A DNA stretch of 64,000 nucleotides from Sthenelais limicola (taxonomy: Eukaryota; Annelida; Polychaeta; Phyllodocida; Sigalionidae). The stretch lies in contig OW804097.1 in the NCBI GenBank assembly GCA_942159475.1, positions 36,964,298 to 37,028,297 of the forward strand. The letters run 5' to 3'. Of this stretch, positions 46,880 to 58,639 are shown one piece after another; the first letter of the stretch is position 1, and every line of letters begins with the position of its first letter. The position numbers were made by a program, and so were the translations under genes. The notes below the pieces were generated by a model. It saw nothing but the letters and a program-made list of their open reading frames with translations, made no database searches and had not been told where the DNA came from.

Positions 46880-48600
46880 GCATTTGTATCATGTTGGGAT
46901 TAATTAATCCAGAAACATCCCATTAATGGTAGCAAATTAGCTTATTTGAGTTCTCTAAAACATGCCTGATCAAACAAATATGGTTTTCCTTAAAGGAAAC
47001 TGCCCAACTATACCGCAAGATATAATTTAATAGGTTTTTTCACCACGTCGTATCATTCCACAGGCATTCATTCTAGTTATTTTCCCACAATCTGCACACG
47101 CTAAAAGTATTTCCCACCAATGGACCAGAAATAATGATAACAAAACAATTATTACGAAGATTATTTTCTCTGGAGACCACTTAATTTCTCTCCTTCCAAG
47201 ATTAAAAATTCTCTTATTATGATAATCATGAAATTGCGATAGAAAAACACTTGTAATCGTCTATAGCTATGCAAATGTGTATTGGCCATCGGTATCGTTG
47301 GGAGGAGAAATAACAATTGAAATCATCCTGCTATTATTACTCTGTTTTAATGGTGACTATGACAGTACACTAGGCAGTTTTACAGATGCACATAAAGTAG
47401 TGTGTAGATACAAACGTTGTTCAGGTTTTTGCAGGTAAGGAAGAAGGAATCGTAAAACAGTGCTATGTTAATCGTGGTTCCATCTTGCAGGTTATACAGG
47501 GAATTACACATACATAGTAAGGCAAGGTAATGTAAATAGTGTATTCAATTCAATTCAAGAATTTTTTATCGCTGAAGGTGTTTTTACAATAAGGTGGTCC
47601 AACATTCTAAATAAACAACTGTCTAGATAGGTCTTCCCTTGGGTGCCTGATTCTTGGTTCATCTTTACTTAAGTTACATAGTTTCTAAGAATTTCTAAGA
47701 CTAGCAAATTAACTAAGTGGCAGATGAGATGGTAAATGAGAGGTATATCACGAGGTTTTTGACATAATGTTGAAGTTGACTAGTACGTGTTATATATAAT
47801 GGCATACAGTTAGTCAGGCATATGGTATGCAGAACGGTATTCAATAGCCAAGATTCGGAATGGGACATGATGACTGGTAGACTGGGGCCAGAGTAGAGGA
47901 GGATGGGTAATTTTGACTGGAAGAGGGGTCAAGCCACCTGTGTTTACATTATGAGGGTGCAGGTTTCAATGGACCCAGAGAGGGCCCTTCATTAAATGTA
48001 ATTTTGGAGACAGAAAAACATTTAATATTGCCACAAAACTTTAGGATATATGAGACAACAACATGCCCTATCTTCATCTTACTTAATGTTCCTTTAACAG
48101 TTATGGAAAACAAATAACAGAACAAATGTTGTGTGTAGGTGCAGGTTGAGTGCATGATGCATGCACCCGCACTGCGTTTGAGCGGGTGTGTACCTACAGC
48201 TGTGGTCAGTGCCCCACCCACTCACAGAGAGGCCCCGGTGCCTGTATGAAATCAGTGCCAGATGTGGTATTTCGACCTAAAGATAGCGTTTCGGTTCTTG
48301 CCTATTGATAATGGGCTGTATATCAACTGGTTTTGATTACCTTCGGGTTCTCCACTGGAGATCACCGTTACGAGATATATCCTTTGATTCTCTTCCGGAG
48401 AATACAGATTTCAGTGATTACAGAATATAGTAATGACATCTATAACTATGAGATATGTATGACTGTATGGCATTACAAATGTATGCTTATTTTATCGAGT
48501 TCTTAAGGAATATTCCAAAAGTCGCGAGCCAATTATGACAGTTGAAGACAGATCCGCCTCTAATTCCCCTTGCTATGTGATATGGAAATAGGTTCCGCTA
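46880..48600. other. Spacer, nothing identified
   Basis: No gene. A palindromic ATGATGCATGCA stretch lies near 48154, and a GC-richer patch at 48130-48240. Confidence 0.4.
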
Positions 48601-48617
48601 TTTTAAAGAAAGAACAT

Positions 48618-48856
48618 GGGTCAGATTTTCAGAAGATGTACAATCAGCAGGTCTACAAATGTGGTAACTTCTGCTAAATTATATGGACTGAACAATTATG
48701 AATAATGGGTATATCAGAGTATCGCTGGCATTGTGTTGATATAACATGTCTCTTTCATTTTGTTAAATTGTATTTTATATGGCACTTGTCTCTCAAATAA
48801 GGGTCATTTGAAAGAATTTGGGAAGGTGAATTGTACATTTTCTGAAAATCTGATCC
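48618..48856 (+). mobile_element. GGGTCAG-family MITE
   Basis: Full length, right end CTGATCC. Exact flanking duplication ACAT. Confidence 0.9.
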
Positions 48857-48932
48857 ACATACATCTTGTCGACATTATACTGTCTCGTCTGAAACCCGCC
48901 CCATGCGCCGTGGAAGCCAGTCTAACTGCCAA

Positions 48933-49152
48933 GGGAAATCTTCGGAAAATGTACAATTTTCCTTCACAAATCATCTCAAATAACCCAAATTTAAGAGAAA
49001 GATTAGGTTTAGAATACAGTTTAACATAACCAAACAGATTCTGTGAAACAAGGCAATATGAAAACCAAGTATTGACCATTTTCCAGTCAAATTTGGCAGA
49101 ATTTACTAAGCGTGTAGAACTGCTCATTGACTATTCTCTGACGATCTGACTC
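48933..49152 (-). mobile_element. GGGTCAG-family MITE, diverged ends
   Basis: The 3' end (left) is GGGAAATCTTCGGAAAATGT, probably the variant terminus eroded; the right end is CTGACGATCTGACTC. Confidence 0.8.
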
Positions 49153-49256
49153 AACTATTCTACTTTTGAAAAGAAACAAAAGGTGTCTGTGAGGTTTCCA
49201 TTAGCAGCATTAAGTTGAATCGTCATTGTCAGGATAGTGGTATTATACATGTCTTT

Positions 49257-49283
49257 TCCTCCTCCTCCTCCTCCTCCTCCTCC
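49257..49283. repeat. (TCC)n microsatellite
   Basis: Nine trinucleotide units. Confidence 0.9.
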
Positions 49284-49365
49284 CATAAAACAACAAGAGC
49301 CACAGACCCCTTGTATTGATTAGATAGTGAGATGAAAGTCATGTTAGAAATATGAACATATTATA

Positions 49366-49614
49366 TGTGATGTCTTTCAGGAAAACTAGTCACAAGACGC
49401 AAAATTGACATTTTTCAAATTCATTTATTTACAAGATCTCTTTGAAGGAATCTTATGATATTAGGAAGGTTTAGCTCTTTAAGTGATATGAATTCCTGTA
49501 CCAAAATTTCAGGATAGTGTATTAAATACATAGATTACAATCAGCTTGATAAAATATGATGAAATCTCAAAATCCATTTTTTGCGACTTGTGATTTTTCC
49601 TGAAATACATCACA
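49366..49614 (+). mobile_element. TGAGTCA-family MITE, internally deleted
   Basis: About 250 bp; the interior right half is missing. The left site is changed to CTAGTCAC. Confidence 0.8.
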
Positions 49615-49621
49615 AATAAGT

Positions 49622-49999
49622 TCATAAAAAAAGGATTTTGAGACATCAACATGTTTGAAGCGAGGAGATCAAGCAGATTCCAATGATAGTAAACAGTAAG
49701 GCATCTAACAAGTATTTCTATATTTTAAGTTTGATATTTTTATTTTTGAAGAAATAAGTTTGCAATACTTCTGGGTGGGTAATTACCAGTAAAGTAACTA
49801 AATATACTCTATCGGATGACCTTAGTAACGCATGGATATATCTAATACAAAGTCCTGACATTTGATACATGTATTCATGCGGATTGAAGTGGTAGGGACA
49901 GCAAAGATAAAAACATTCTACCAAAGAGATCTTGTGGAAATAACACATTGAAAAATATCAATTTTGCGACTTGTGACTCATTTTCTGAAACACATCACA
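49622..49999 (-). mobile_element. TGAGTCA-family MITE, left end missing
   Basis: Begins at AAAAAAAGGATTTTGAGACA; the right end is intact with TGACTCA. Confidence 0.8.
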
Positions 50000-50005
50000 C
50001 ATGTT

Positions 50006-50413
50006 TTATGTGTTTTAGGAAAATGAGTCATAAGTTGCAAAAAATGGATTTGAGATACCATTATATTTGAAGAGGAGATCAGGGCGATTCCAATGGTGGT
50101 AAATATTAAGGACATATAATAATTATTTCTATATTTTAAGTTTGATATTTTTATTTATGAGAAAACGGTTTTCAATATTTTAGGGTGGAGAATTTCTAGT
50201 AAAGTAGGAAAATGCACTCCATATAATAATCTTAGAAATGCATGGATTTGTTTAATAATACACAATCCTGAAATTTGATATAAATATTCACATGACCTAA
50301 TGCTCTAGATACCTAATAAATGAGAACATTCCTGAAAAGAGATCTTGTGAATGAAACACATTGAAAAATAACAATTTTGCGACTTGTGACTCATTTTCCT
50401 GAAACACACCACA
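50006..50413 (-). mobile_element. TGAGTCA-family MITE
   Basis: Full length with TGAGTCA at both ends. Third copy in a row after 49366 and 49622. Confidence 0.85.
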
Positions 50414-50727
50414 TATTTGAGGTATAAAAATATCCGACTCATCTGTGGCGTTAGAAGATGATGGATAGCCGTATCTACGAGGGATGAAGTTAGATCAATA
50501 CTTTATAAAGGAGCCCTATGTCCACCTACTCATTTTTGTGACGTCACACACCCTGGAGGAAGAAATAACATGGGCGGGAAATGTGTATGTCAGAATATGA
50601 TCACGACCTTTGTCAGGACTGGTTAGGTCAACGCTGGAAAAAAAGGGCCGAGAGAAAGTTGTGTGTGCATTTATGACTGCGATCAATGCGTTTTCTATTA
50701 CTATATAATACATATTTAACCACATAT

Positions 50728-50962
50728 GGGTCAGATTTTCAGAAAATGTACAATTGCCAGCAATACGCATTTAGGAAATTTTGCTAAATTAGGCTGAAAA
50801 ATGATAAATACCAGGTATATCAGGGTATATTTGGTATCGTGTTGATTTAACATATCTGATTTGCTATGTTAAACTATTTTTTGAAGACCATTTTAGTCTT
50901 AAATTTGGGTTATTTGAGAGGATTGGTGAAGGCGAATTGTACATTTTCTTAAAATCTGACCC
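50728..50962 (+). mobile_element. GGGTCAG-family MITE
   Basis: Full length. Flanks ATAT and ACAT, one change. Confidence 0.9.
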
Positions 50963-51007
50963 ACATCATGAAAACATGAGGTAACAACTTGATATTTTAA
51001 AGACTAC

Positions 51008-51165
51008 ACAATAGCCATGTTATTCATCAGACTCCATCACATCACTCTCACCAATTCTCACTATTCAATCATATACCTAAGGTTTAAAGGCTGCCCAATA
51101 GCCCTGTTATTCATCTCACTCCATCCCATAACTTATTTTCATTATACAATCATATGCCTAAGGTT
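51008..51165. repeat. Tandem duplication of about 75 bp
   Basis: CAATAGCC.TGTTATTCATC through ACAATCATAT.CCTAAGGTT occurs at 51008-51083 and 51094-51165. Confidence 0.75.
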
Positions 51166-51199
51166 AAGTAGTAATAAGTTTACATTTCCTTAAAACTGC

Positions 51200-51890
51200 C
51201 AGACCTGGAAAAACATTAATCCTAGTGTTAGAAGAATTGTTCAAGAAATAAAAAATGTGTAGATGATTGGTCCACCCCAGCATGTTCCTTCTCCGAGTGA
51301 TGCACATTTATTTCTTTCATTGAAACGAGAAATACTATTTCTGCAAACTGCAGGTCTTCAAATTGACCCTATAGCGTACTCGGACAGTAAAATATGGTAT
51401 GTAACTACAACACAAATATCTTTGCATTATACATACACAATGCAAAGTTCAACTTTTTCCACCAGTTCCATTCCGGTTTGGGTAATATATTACATGAATG
51501 ATTGTGGCAGCTGTTGCGTCCAAAAGTAGACATATGTACTAATGATGAAATCCGTACAGACTTTTCCTCTGTGGTACAAGCTATTTCTCATATTACAAAT
51601 TCTTTTCCAACTGCTAACTTCCTATGTTCGGGCAGATTTGACTATTTCCAGATCAAAAAGTTCCATGTCTGTGGCGATTTCTCCATGTCAGCCTCCTTTT
51701 CCACTATTTCCCTTAAATAATCACCACAGAAAAGTATGTCACGGCACCTTTTTCCTATGTATCCTATTGTATGTCCTATTTCCCCCACATGAAAAGCCAT
51801 GTCTGGCTCCTCTGATACCTATGTCAAGATTTGGTCTTTCTTTTCCAATCGATTTCCTCCCTGGTACATTCCTTTTCTACCCATACAAAA
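51200..51890. other. Spacer with overlapping open frames of no recognised family
   Basis: Plus-strand frames of up to 138 codons overlap between 51263 and 51958, but the longest runs on into the MITE at 51899. None has recognisable domains. Confidence 0.35.
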
Positions 51891-51898
51891 GCAGACAT

Positions 51899-52133
51899 GG
51901 GTCAGATTTTCAGAAAATGTACAATTGGCAGCTGTACACATTTAGTATATTCTGCTAAATTAGGCTGCAATTTGGTCAATATTATGTATATTCCTGTACA
52001 TTTGGCATTGCATTGATTCTAGCAATCTGTTTGGTTAGGTTGAACTGTATTTTGAACTTTTTTTTGGTCTGAAATTTGGGTTATTGGAGAGGATTGGTGA
52101 AGATGAATTGTACATTTTCTGAACATCTAACCC
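51899..52133 (+). mobile_element. GGGTCAG-family MITE
   Basis: Full length. Exact flanking duplication ACAT. Confidence 0.92.
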
Positions 52134-52244
52134 ACATGGGTAGTGGCTCAGTGTTATGTAGCATTATCCACTACCCCTGACTGTGGGCACACCAGCTATC
52201 TTTGTAGTGTAGCAGTGTTACATAACACATCCAATACATCTTCT

Positions 52245-52352
52245 CTTCCTTTCTCTTTCTCCCTCTCTCCCTCTCCCCTCCCGCTCACCCCCCCCCCCCC
52301 TCCCCCGCTCACCCACCCTCCATCTCCCTCTCACCCTCCTTCTCCCTCCCAG
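52245..52352. repeat. CT-rich low-complexity tract with poly-C
   Basis: CTCCCTCT words and a run of 14 C. Confidence 0.85.
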
Positions 52353-52400
52353 TCATGTTGGGGTAGGAATACATCATGGTACATTTGGGTGAAAAGGAGT

Positions 52401-52492
52401 GGATATTCGGAAAAAGAAAAAGATATTCCAAAAAGAAAAAGATATTCCAAAAAGGAAAAGTATATTCCAAAAAGGAAAAGTATATTCCTAAA
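52401..52492. repeat. Tandem repeat, 20-bp unit
   Basis: Unit GATATTCCAAAAAGAAAAA and close variants, four to five copies. The longer frames on both strands are products of this. Confidence 0.88.
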
Positions 52493-52537
52493 AATTGAAA
52501 TTGAAATTGGGGACAAAACAGCAGCTCTGCTTTGTAT

Positions 52538-52773
52538 GGGTGAAATCGCCATAAAATGTACAATTTTTCTTCACAAATCCTCTCAAATAACCCAAACTCA
52601 AGACAAACAATCAGGTTCAAAATTCAGTTCCACCTAACCGAACATATTGTTTGAAACAAGCCAATGTCAAATACCCTCAGATATATCTAATATTGACCAT
52701 TTGACAGTGTATATTAGCATAATTGACTAGATGCGTAGATCTGCCGGTTGTACATTTTCTGAAAATCTGACCC
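52538..52773 (-). mobile_element. GGGTCAG-family MITE, variant 3' end
   Basis: The 3' end (left) is GGGTGAAATCGCCATAAAAT; the 5' end is standard. Flanks GTAT and ATAT. Confidence 0.9.
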
Positions 52774-53001
52774 ATATGCGGTGTGATTTAAAAGTAAAGA
52801 AGTATGTGAGCTAAGATTATACGTGTATGTTACACACCCTTAACACAACACTCATGGCTTCATACTTCTTTTCTACCGCCCCCCCCCCCCTGCCCGCCCC
52901 CCCCCCCCAGTTTAGGGTTAATTTTTATGGGTTTTCCGCCCCCTTCCATGTTCCCTGCATGAAGGTAGACTGTTCGGTTGTCTCACTCAATGCTCGAAAG
53001 C

Positions 53002-53236
53002 AGGTCAGATTTTCAGAAAATGTACAATTCAACTTCACCAATCCTCTCAAATAATCCAAATTTCAGACGCAAATAAAGTTCAAGATACAGTTCAACCTAG
53101 CTAAACAGATAGCTAGAGTCAATGCAATGCCGAATATTCTCGAATTTACCTAGTATTGACCAAATTGCATCCTAATTTAGCAGAATTTACTAAATGTGTA
53201 CAGCTGCCAATTGTACATTTTCTGAAAATCTGACCC
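53002..53236 (-). mobile_element. GGGTCAG-family MITE
   Basis: The left end is AGGTCAGATTTTCAGAAAAT; the right end is standard. Confidence 0.9.
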
Positions 53237-53817
53237 AATGTATGCTGTTAATAATCATATATTTCTTATAGATTTCATAATTGATAATGTTTGATATGGT
53301 CGGGGCCAATATAGATAACGTGGAAAAGGAAAAAATAGTACATTTGAGTAGGTTGACTGGTAAAAATAACCTGAGCGAACTTTTTACAACTATTCTACTT
53401 TTGAAAAAGAAATCCGAGAGAACAACCTAGCTGGTACATGACTTTCCATACAAGCATGCAATGAACTGGTATGTGATATGTAATATGTAATGTAATAAGT
53501 AATGAGGTGGTTATTCAAAACATATCTTAAAAACCTACTCCACTGCGTTATCATTCAGTCAAGAGTCCTGACTCAAATGTGTAATTCCTTATACTACTCA
53601 CGCCCGCTACTATGGCCAAGTAGTATACAAAAAACAATATTTGATGCGGGCAAGTCGCAGACCTTCTAGAGTTTTCCATGTTTACAATCCATACAATATA
53701 TGGGTAGAGCGATTTCTACGAAAAGAGTAGTTTCTTTGTGTCACATGTTCTCAGAATCTGGGGTCTCTCCATTTACTTTGTTGGTCTCTACAGGTCTGTC
53801 GACCCTGTGTGGAGGTC

Positions 53818-54323
53818 ATTATATGGTTTGTGAAGGTATCTGGGGTGTAAATGTGATTTTGAAGCCTTTTGTAAATTGGGATCTCTACACTCTATTTATA
53901 GCCTGGGAAAGCCCCTGTGTGACACTACGTCATTTCCCACAACCTTTTAGGGGGACCTAACTACATGCAGAGGAGTGGGAGAGTGAAGAAGTGGGGAGGG
54001 AGAGGTTGGGGGTATTGGAGAGAGGGAGGGGATGGAGAGGGTGTAGGAGGGGGAGAGTCAAGGAAAGGGAGGGTGGGGGAATAGGAGAGGGGGATCGAGG
54101 GCGAGGGATAGAACAGGGGGAAAGAGGTGAGGGAGAGGATGTAGGGGAAGGGAGAGAGGGGAGGGGAAGCATGGGGAAGAGGGGAGGGAGACGGGGGGAT
54201 GGGAATCAGAGATGGGGTTGGGAGAGAAAAACAGGTATGAGAGACAGAAAAGAGGGGGAGGGTAATGAGGGAGAGGGGGAAGTGTGCGGAGAGAGGGTCC
54301 GGAGGATGGGTACATTGCTAGTA
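53818..54323. mobile_element. Dispersed repeat D, copy 2 (purine-rich core)
   Basis: Inverted match of 35846-36285, with a longer GA-rich core (53975-54300). Open frames of Gly/Arg/Glu or Pro/Ser/Leu here are low complexity. Confidence 0.7.
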
Positions 54324-54339
54324 TAATGTAATACGTGGG

Positions 54340-54550
54340 TTAAATCACCAATCGTCTAAAAAAAAATTTAAGACACAAATCAGGTTCAAAATTCAGTTCA
54401 GCATGACCAAACAGATTGTTTGAATCTAGGCAATGTTAAATAGTCTCAGATATATCTAGTATTGACCATTTTACAGTCTAATTTAGCAGAATTGACTAAA
54501 TGTGTAGACCTGCTGGATGTACATTATTTGACAATTTTCTGACAAGATCT
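54340..54550 (-). mobile_element. GGGTCAG-family MITE, degenerate
   Basis: The interior is recognisable (GTATTGACCATTTTACAGTC, ACTAAATGTGTAGACCTGCT). Both ends are eroded. Confidence 0.75.
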
Positions 54551-55047
54551 AATTATATTTTTCAGTCCAATTTACCTACACCTTTCCTCTTTTTGGTTTT
54601 ATAGTGATTATCATGGATACACACTAGACTGCTATTATCTTATACGAGAAGTATAGTAGGTTTACCCTGGCCTTCTTATCCTATCATTCCCACTTAGGCA
54701 TTGGTGTCGATCAGTAAAGATGTTAATACCATCATTATTAATTATATGCACCGAAGCTAAAAGTTCTATTTTTATACGACTAAATATGCCAATTACTTAA
54801 ACAAATTATAACAAATATTCTACAAATAGTTCTTGCGGAGAAAACACTTAAGGAATGGATTTTTTTGCGACTTTAAACTCACCATTCTGCGACAGGTCGC
54901 GAATATAAAGTCAGTCATTGTCATTCAGAAGCCATATCCATAGGCCTATCACAATTTGTTTTCCTAATAGGGGATTTGAAGAGCCGCCATTTTGAATCTT
55001 GATTCGCATGGCATTATGGGACTAATGGTACAGTATAATATGATGTA

Positions 55048-55214
55048 ATAGGATGTAACGAGGTTGGTTTCTGACTTACTGTATACGATGCACACAAGTT
55101 ATTTTCGACCAGGGATGTCACGAGAAGCCGCTTCGAGTGACATCCCTGGTCGAAAATAACGAGTGGGCATCGTATACAGTAAGTTAGAAACTAATCGAGT
55201 TACATCCTATTTTT
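55048..55214. mobile_element. Long hairpin, arms of about 80 bp
   Basis: The left arm begins AATAGGATGTAACGAGGTTG, continuing through CTTACTGTATACGATG and TTATTTTCGACCAGGGATGT; the right arm is its complement with roughly ten changes. The loop is only a few bases around GAAGCCGCTTC. It lies in the insert within repeat C. Confidence 0.8.
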
Positions 55215-55541
55215 ATACCACGATCTTATATTGTAAAATAAAAGAATAAACAAACTATTTATTTACCTCGCTTCTCGCCAATGACCCGCCATATTGTTTT
55301 TTTTATGCCAAAGGGCTAGACAAGCCTACAACTGATTGGCTAATCTACAACAAAACATAGGCATATGACGTCACGAATAGGTGTGACGTCATGAGCGAGC
55401 CTAACCTCAACCAATGAGAATGCTTCTTAGATTTAGGCCAAAAAAAGTTCATATTTTCATGCGTGGATCCATTCAACAAAACACAATAGCGGGTATCCAC
55501 TCATTTGCAGCGTGTACAACCCCCGATCGTGGTATAAAAGC
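55214..55541. mobile_element. TIR element remnant, ends TTTATACCACGATC
   Basis: TTTATACCACGATC at 55214-55227 is inverted at 55523-55538 (GATCGTGGTATAAAA). It may be a second element beside the hairpin or part of the same insert. Confidence 0.5.
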
Positions 55542-55988
55542 TATAGAAAACATGCCATGTTCAGCATGGAATATGTATCAATGCTCTAATATCAATATCC
55601 ATGTATTATACATGTTCCATTACACAAGTCTTTAATTTCCCCACAATGCATTTGGTTTTCATAGAGCGCACAAGCTACGAAATTTCTGACAGCATTCTTG
55701 CAATTTTCGATAACAATGTTGCCAAATATGTGTATGTCAGATTTGAACTGAATCTACCCCATGAAGCACTGTAACAGACATGCGCAGTGGCACATGCAAC
55801 TCCCCTATTATATGACATTGCAGGGAACTGTCATATGGAAGACAAGTGATGAAGTTATGGATTTATACATCTGTACACTCGTTACACCAATTACTATAAG
55901 GGATCTAGTTATTTAACCTATACAGTATCATTTTCTTATAGTGTTTAAGGACTAAAATCTATCAGGTTAAATAACACAATGTACATAT

Positions 55989-56223
55989 GGGTCAGATTTG
56001 TAGAAAATGTACCATTCACTTTAACCATTCCTCTCAAATTACCCACATTTAAGACTAAAATCAGCATCAAAACATAGTTTAACATAGCAAAACAGATACT
56101 TTAAATCAACACGATACCAAATATATCCAGATATACCCGGTACTCATCATTTATCAGCCTAATTAAGCAAATTTTCCTAAATGTGTAGAGCTGCCAATTG
56201 TACATTTTCTGAAAATCTGACCC
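55989..56223 (-). mobile_element. GGGTCAG-family MITE
   Basis: Full length. Exact flanking duplication ATAT. Confidence 0.92.
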
Positions 56224-56735
56224 ATATATTTGAGTTAGTGCTGGATAATGGTTTGAAGGCAGGGTCCCTGAACTGCCCTTCCCTATAGGCCAAAATGTTT
56301 TGACAGCATCCGGAGAGCCTGTCATCAATCCTGTCAGCCATAAATGTTCATGTCCATATAAGGGTCTATGCTAAACCGCGTAATAATCACAGATCTTATA
56401 GATCTCAATTACGTAACCGTATATGTATCTTTTTTGTGAATTTCGTCGCCTTCTTATGTATGAAAAACATTTTTCTTGATATGTATGTTACGTTTTCCTG
56501 CCATGCTTTGCTGAACCTCTTCCTTTTTATGTTTATTTGTATATCACAGATATGGATGCGTTTACGTTTACGTATAAGTTAGACTTGCTGAACCTCACTA
56601 ATAACCACTGATTCGCCCTAACATTGATATGTACATGTATATATTCTCATACTGTGTATGTTTGAATTTTCGTTTTTACTAAACTATTGTATTAACTAGT
56701 TTCCAACTTTGTGTACCAAATTAAAGTTGTAACCC

Positions 56736-56783
56736 ATGTTATAAAATGTCTCTATGAATAAAGATCCGATGTTGGACAAAAAA
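56736..56783 (+). mobile_element. 48-bp retroposon 3' tail with 13-bp target duplication
   Basis: Identical AAAGTTGTAACCC at 56723-56735 and 56784-56796. Between them is a tail with the polyadenylation signal AATAAA and a terminal A run. This is the signature of an extremely 5'-truncated LINE-mediated insertion. Confidence 0.75.
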
Positions 56784-57539
56784 AAAGTTGTAACCCTGAG
56801 TGGGCTAACTCTGCATGTTAGCTGAACAGTTTACACTAATTCGCGCCTCAGATGCAAATTTGCAATCTATCAACATCCTTTAATAAAGGCGATCAAGCTG
56901 CCGAAACCTGCCAGAAACCGCATGGCATGAAACTGCAACTAAAATCAACTACAAATGAGATCTGGTGTTTTAGTCTCCTGAGGAGTTCCATCTCCCTTCA
57001 GAATGTTCATATTTATTTCTAAGACTGGAGATTTTAATATTTAAGATGTTTTTGTTCAGAAAGATTCGATGCATCAACAGGCCTTATCCTCAGCTGGCCC
57101 TGGCACATCCATTTGTATCAACTGAATAACAGCAATATATAAATAAAGGAAATAATCTAATTGTTACAAGAAAGAAAGTATACCTATATATATAATGACA
57201 CATAGATTTGTGACTATGTATTTGCATTTTTCTCCATCAAGTACAAAAGTCTTTTAATCGGCGAGAAATAGGGTGAGACCTATCAGCTCAGAGCTGTTCT
57301 TCCTAGTAGGCGCCCTTAGGCATATTGTAAACAAAGGGTTTTGCTAGTAGCCTACATCTATGATTACACCCCTGTGCTGCAGTTGCCTATACCTTCAGCA
57401 TTGTATGTCACACTTGGTCAAGGTGGTGCATAACATGTAAATTATGTCACCCTTGGTGCATACAACAAGTAGGTCCGCCAAAAAGTGAAATTACATCTTT
57501 TATATTCATTTATTTTTATTCACTAATGGGGTGTAATAA

Positions 57540-57682
57540 ATATGGAACAAAGCTCGGGGGAAGTCTGTACACTTGTTAGTGACCTCGGGAGTGCAGCAGA
57601 TCTCGGGCTAACGCCCTCTAACTTCTAGCCCTCCCTCGGTCACTAACAAGTGTACAGACTTCCCCCTTGCTATGTTCCATCT
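57540..57682. mobile_element. Hairpin MITE, arms of about 45 bp
   Basis: Left arm TATGGAACAAAGC then GGGGGAAGTCTGTACACTTG then TTAGTGACC; right arm complementary with few changes. The loop is about 45 bp. Confidence 0.8.
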
Positions 57683-57900
57683 ATATATCTAACATATGAA
57701 TAAGATACAGAATAGAGTAGAGTCTGATTGGGAATATATTACTTCAACCTTAGAAGATAACTGGTTGTGTAATATATCTCCAGTGACATATTTCCGGCAT
57801 CCCTTACTGGATAGAAACCGACTAGATGGTTGAGAATTAATTAATGAATCCTCGCTATAGCTGGCTATGGATATAGCACCAGTTTTTTTTTCAGTTTTAA

Positions 57901-58111
57901 GGGTGGTCTATACTCTCTGCGGTAAGCTCTACGGTAAGCCTTGCGATGGTTTGTGCTGGTTCTGTAGGTGGTGAGGAATGATGAGGTCCTTGCCTACATG
58001 GTTCACTGGCTATGTAGGCAGGACCTCGCCACTTTTCACCATCACAGCACCATCACAAGGCTTACCGCAGAGCTTACCGCAGCGCTTACCGCAGCCAGTG
58101 GAGACCACCCT
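57901..58111. mobile_element. TTAA-flanked MITE with GCGGTAAGC repeats in its ends
   Basis: Ends GGGTGGTCT...AGACCACCC, with TTAA outside both (57897-57900; 58112-58115, one extra T on the right). Each arm contains two or three copies of the 11-bp unit TGCGGTAAGCT in opposite orientation. The frame at 57968-58156 runs through it and is not a gene. Confidence 0.75.
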
Positions 58112-58398
58112 TTAACGAGCATTCTGTACTGGATTGACATAATTTCTTACAGTTAACCTATACCATCCTATACTATATGGTTTGACAAGTTTTAATACAT
58201 CACTGCCTAATTAAGTTACATTTAGTTATGACAGCTAATCCCGAAGTGTCATCACTTTCATTTTTATTATTATTACTCTCAGGGCCATCATAATATCGAT
58301 AATATTGATGTTCCATACTATAGTGGAAATGAAATTGTATTCAATGCCCTCAAGCTTATAAATAAGATCAAAGACAGCACTCTGAGTAGGCTATATGT

Positions 58399-58635
58399 GG
58401 GTCAGCCTTTCAGAAAATGTACAATTGGCAGTTTTACATATTTAGTAAATCCTGCTAAATTAGGCTGCAATTTGGTCAATACTATAGGTGAATTCGAGTA
58501 TATTCGGCATTGCATTGATTTTAGCAATATGTTTGGCTAGGTTGAGCTGTATGTTAAACTTTAATTTCGTCTGAAATTTGGGTTATTTGAGAAGATTGGC
58601 GAAGTTGAATTGTACATTTTCTGAAAATCTGACCC
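58399..58635 (+). mobile_element. GGGTCAG-family MITE
   Basis: Full length. Exact flanking duplication ATGT. Confidence 0.92.
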
Positions 58636-58639
58636 ATGT

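Larger units (their letters stand above)
54945..55625. repeat. Dispersed repeat C, copy 3, inverted and interrupted
   Basis: Parts at 54945-55038 and 55538-55625 together match the reverse complement of 37340-37483. The 500-bp insert between them is flanked by TATAA on both sides (55034-55038, 55533-55537). Confidence 0.75.

Noticed and set aside
52143..52637. 164-codon plus-strand frame
   Set aside because: Runs through a CT tract, a 20-bp tandem repeat and into a MITE; no protein character.
53957..54326. Gly/Arg/Glu-rich and Pro/Ser/Leu-rich frames
   Set aside because: Low-complexity purine tract of repeat D; the matching copy at 35846 gives similar frames on the other strand.
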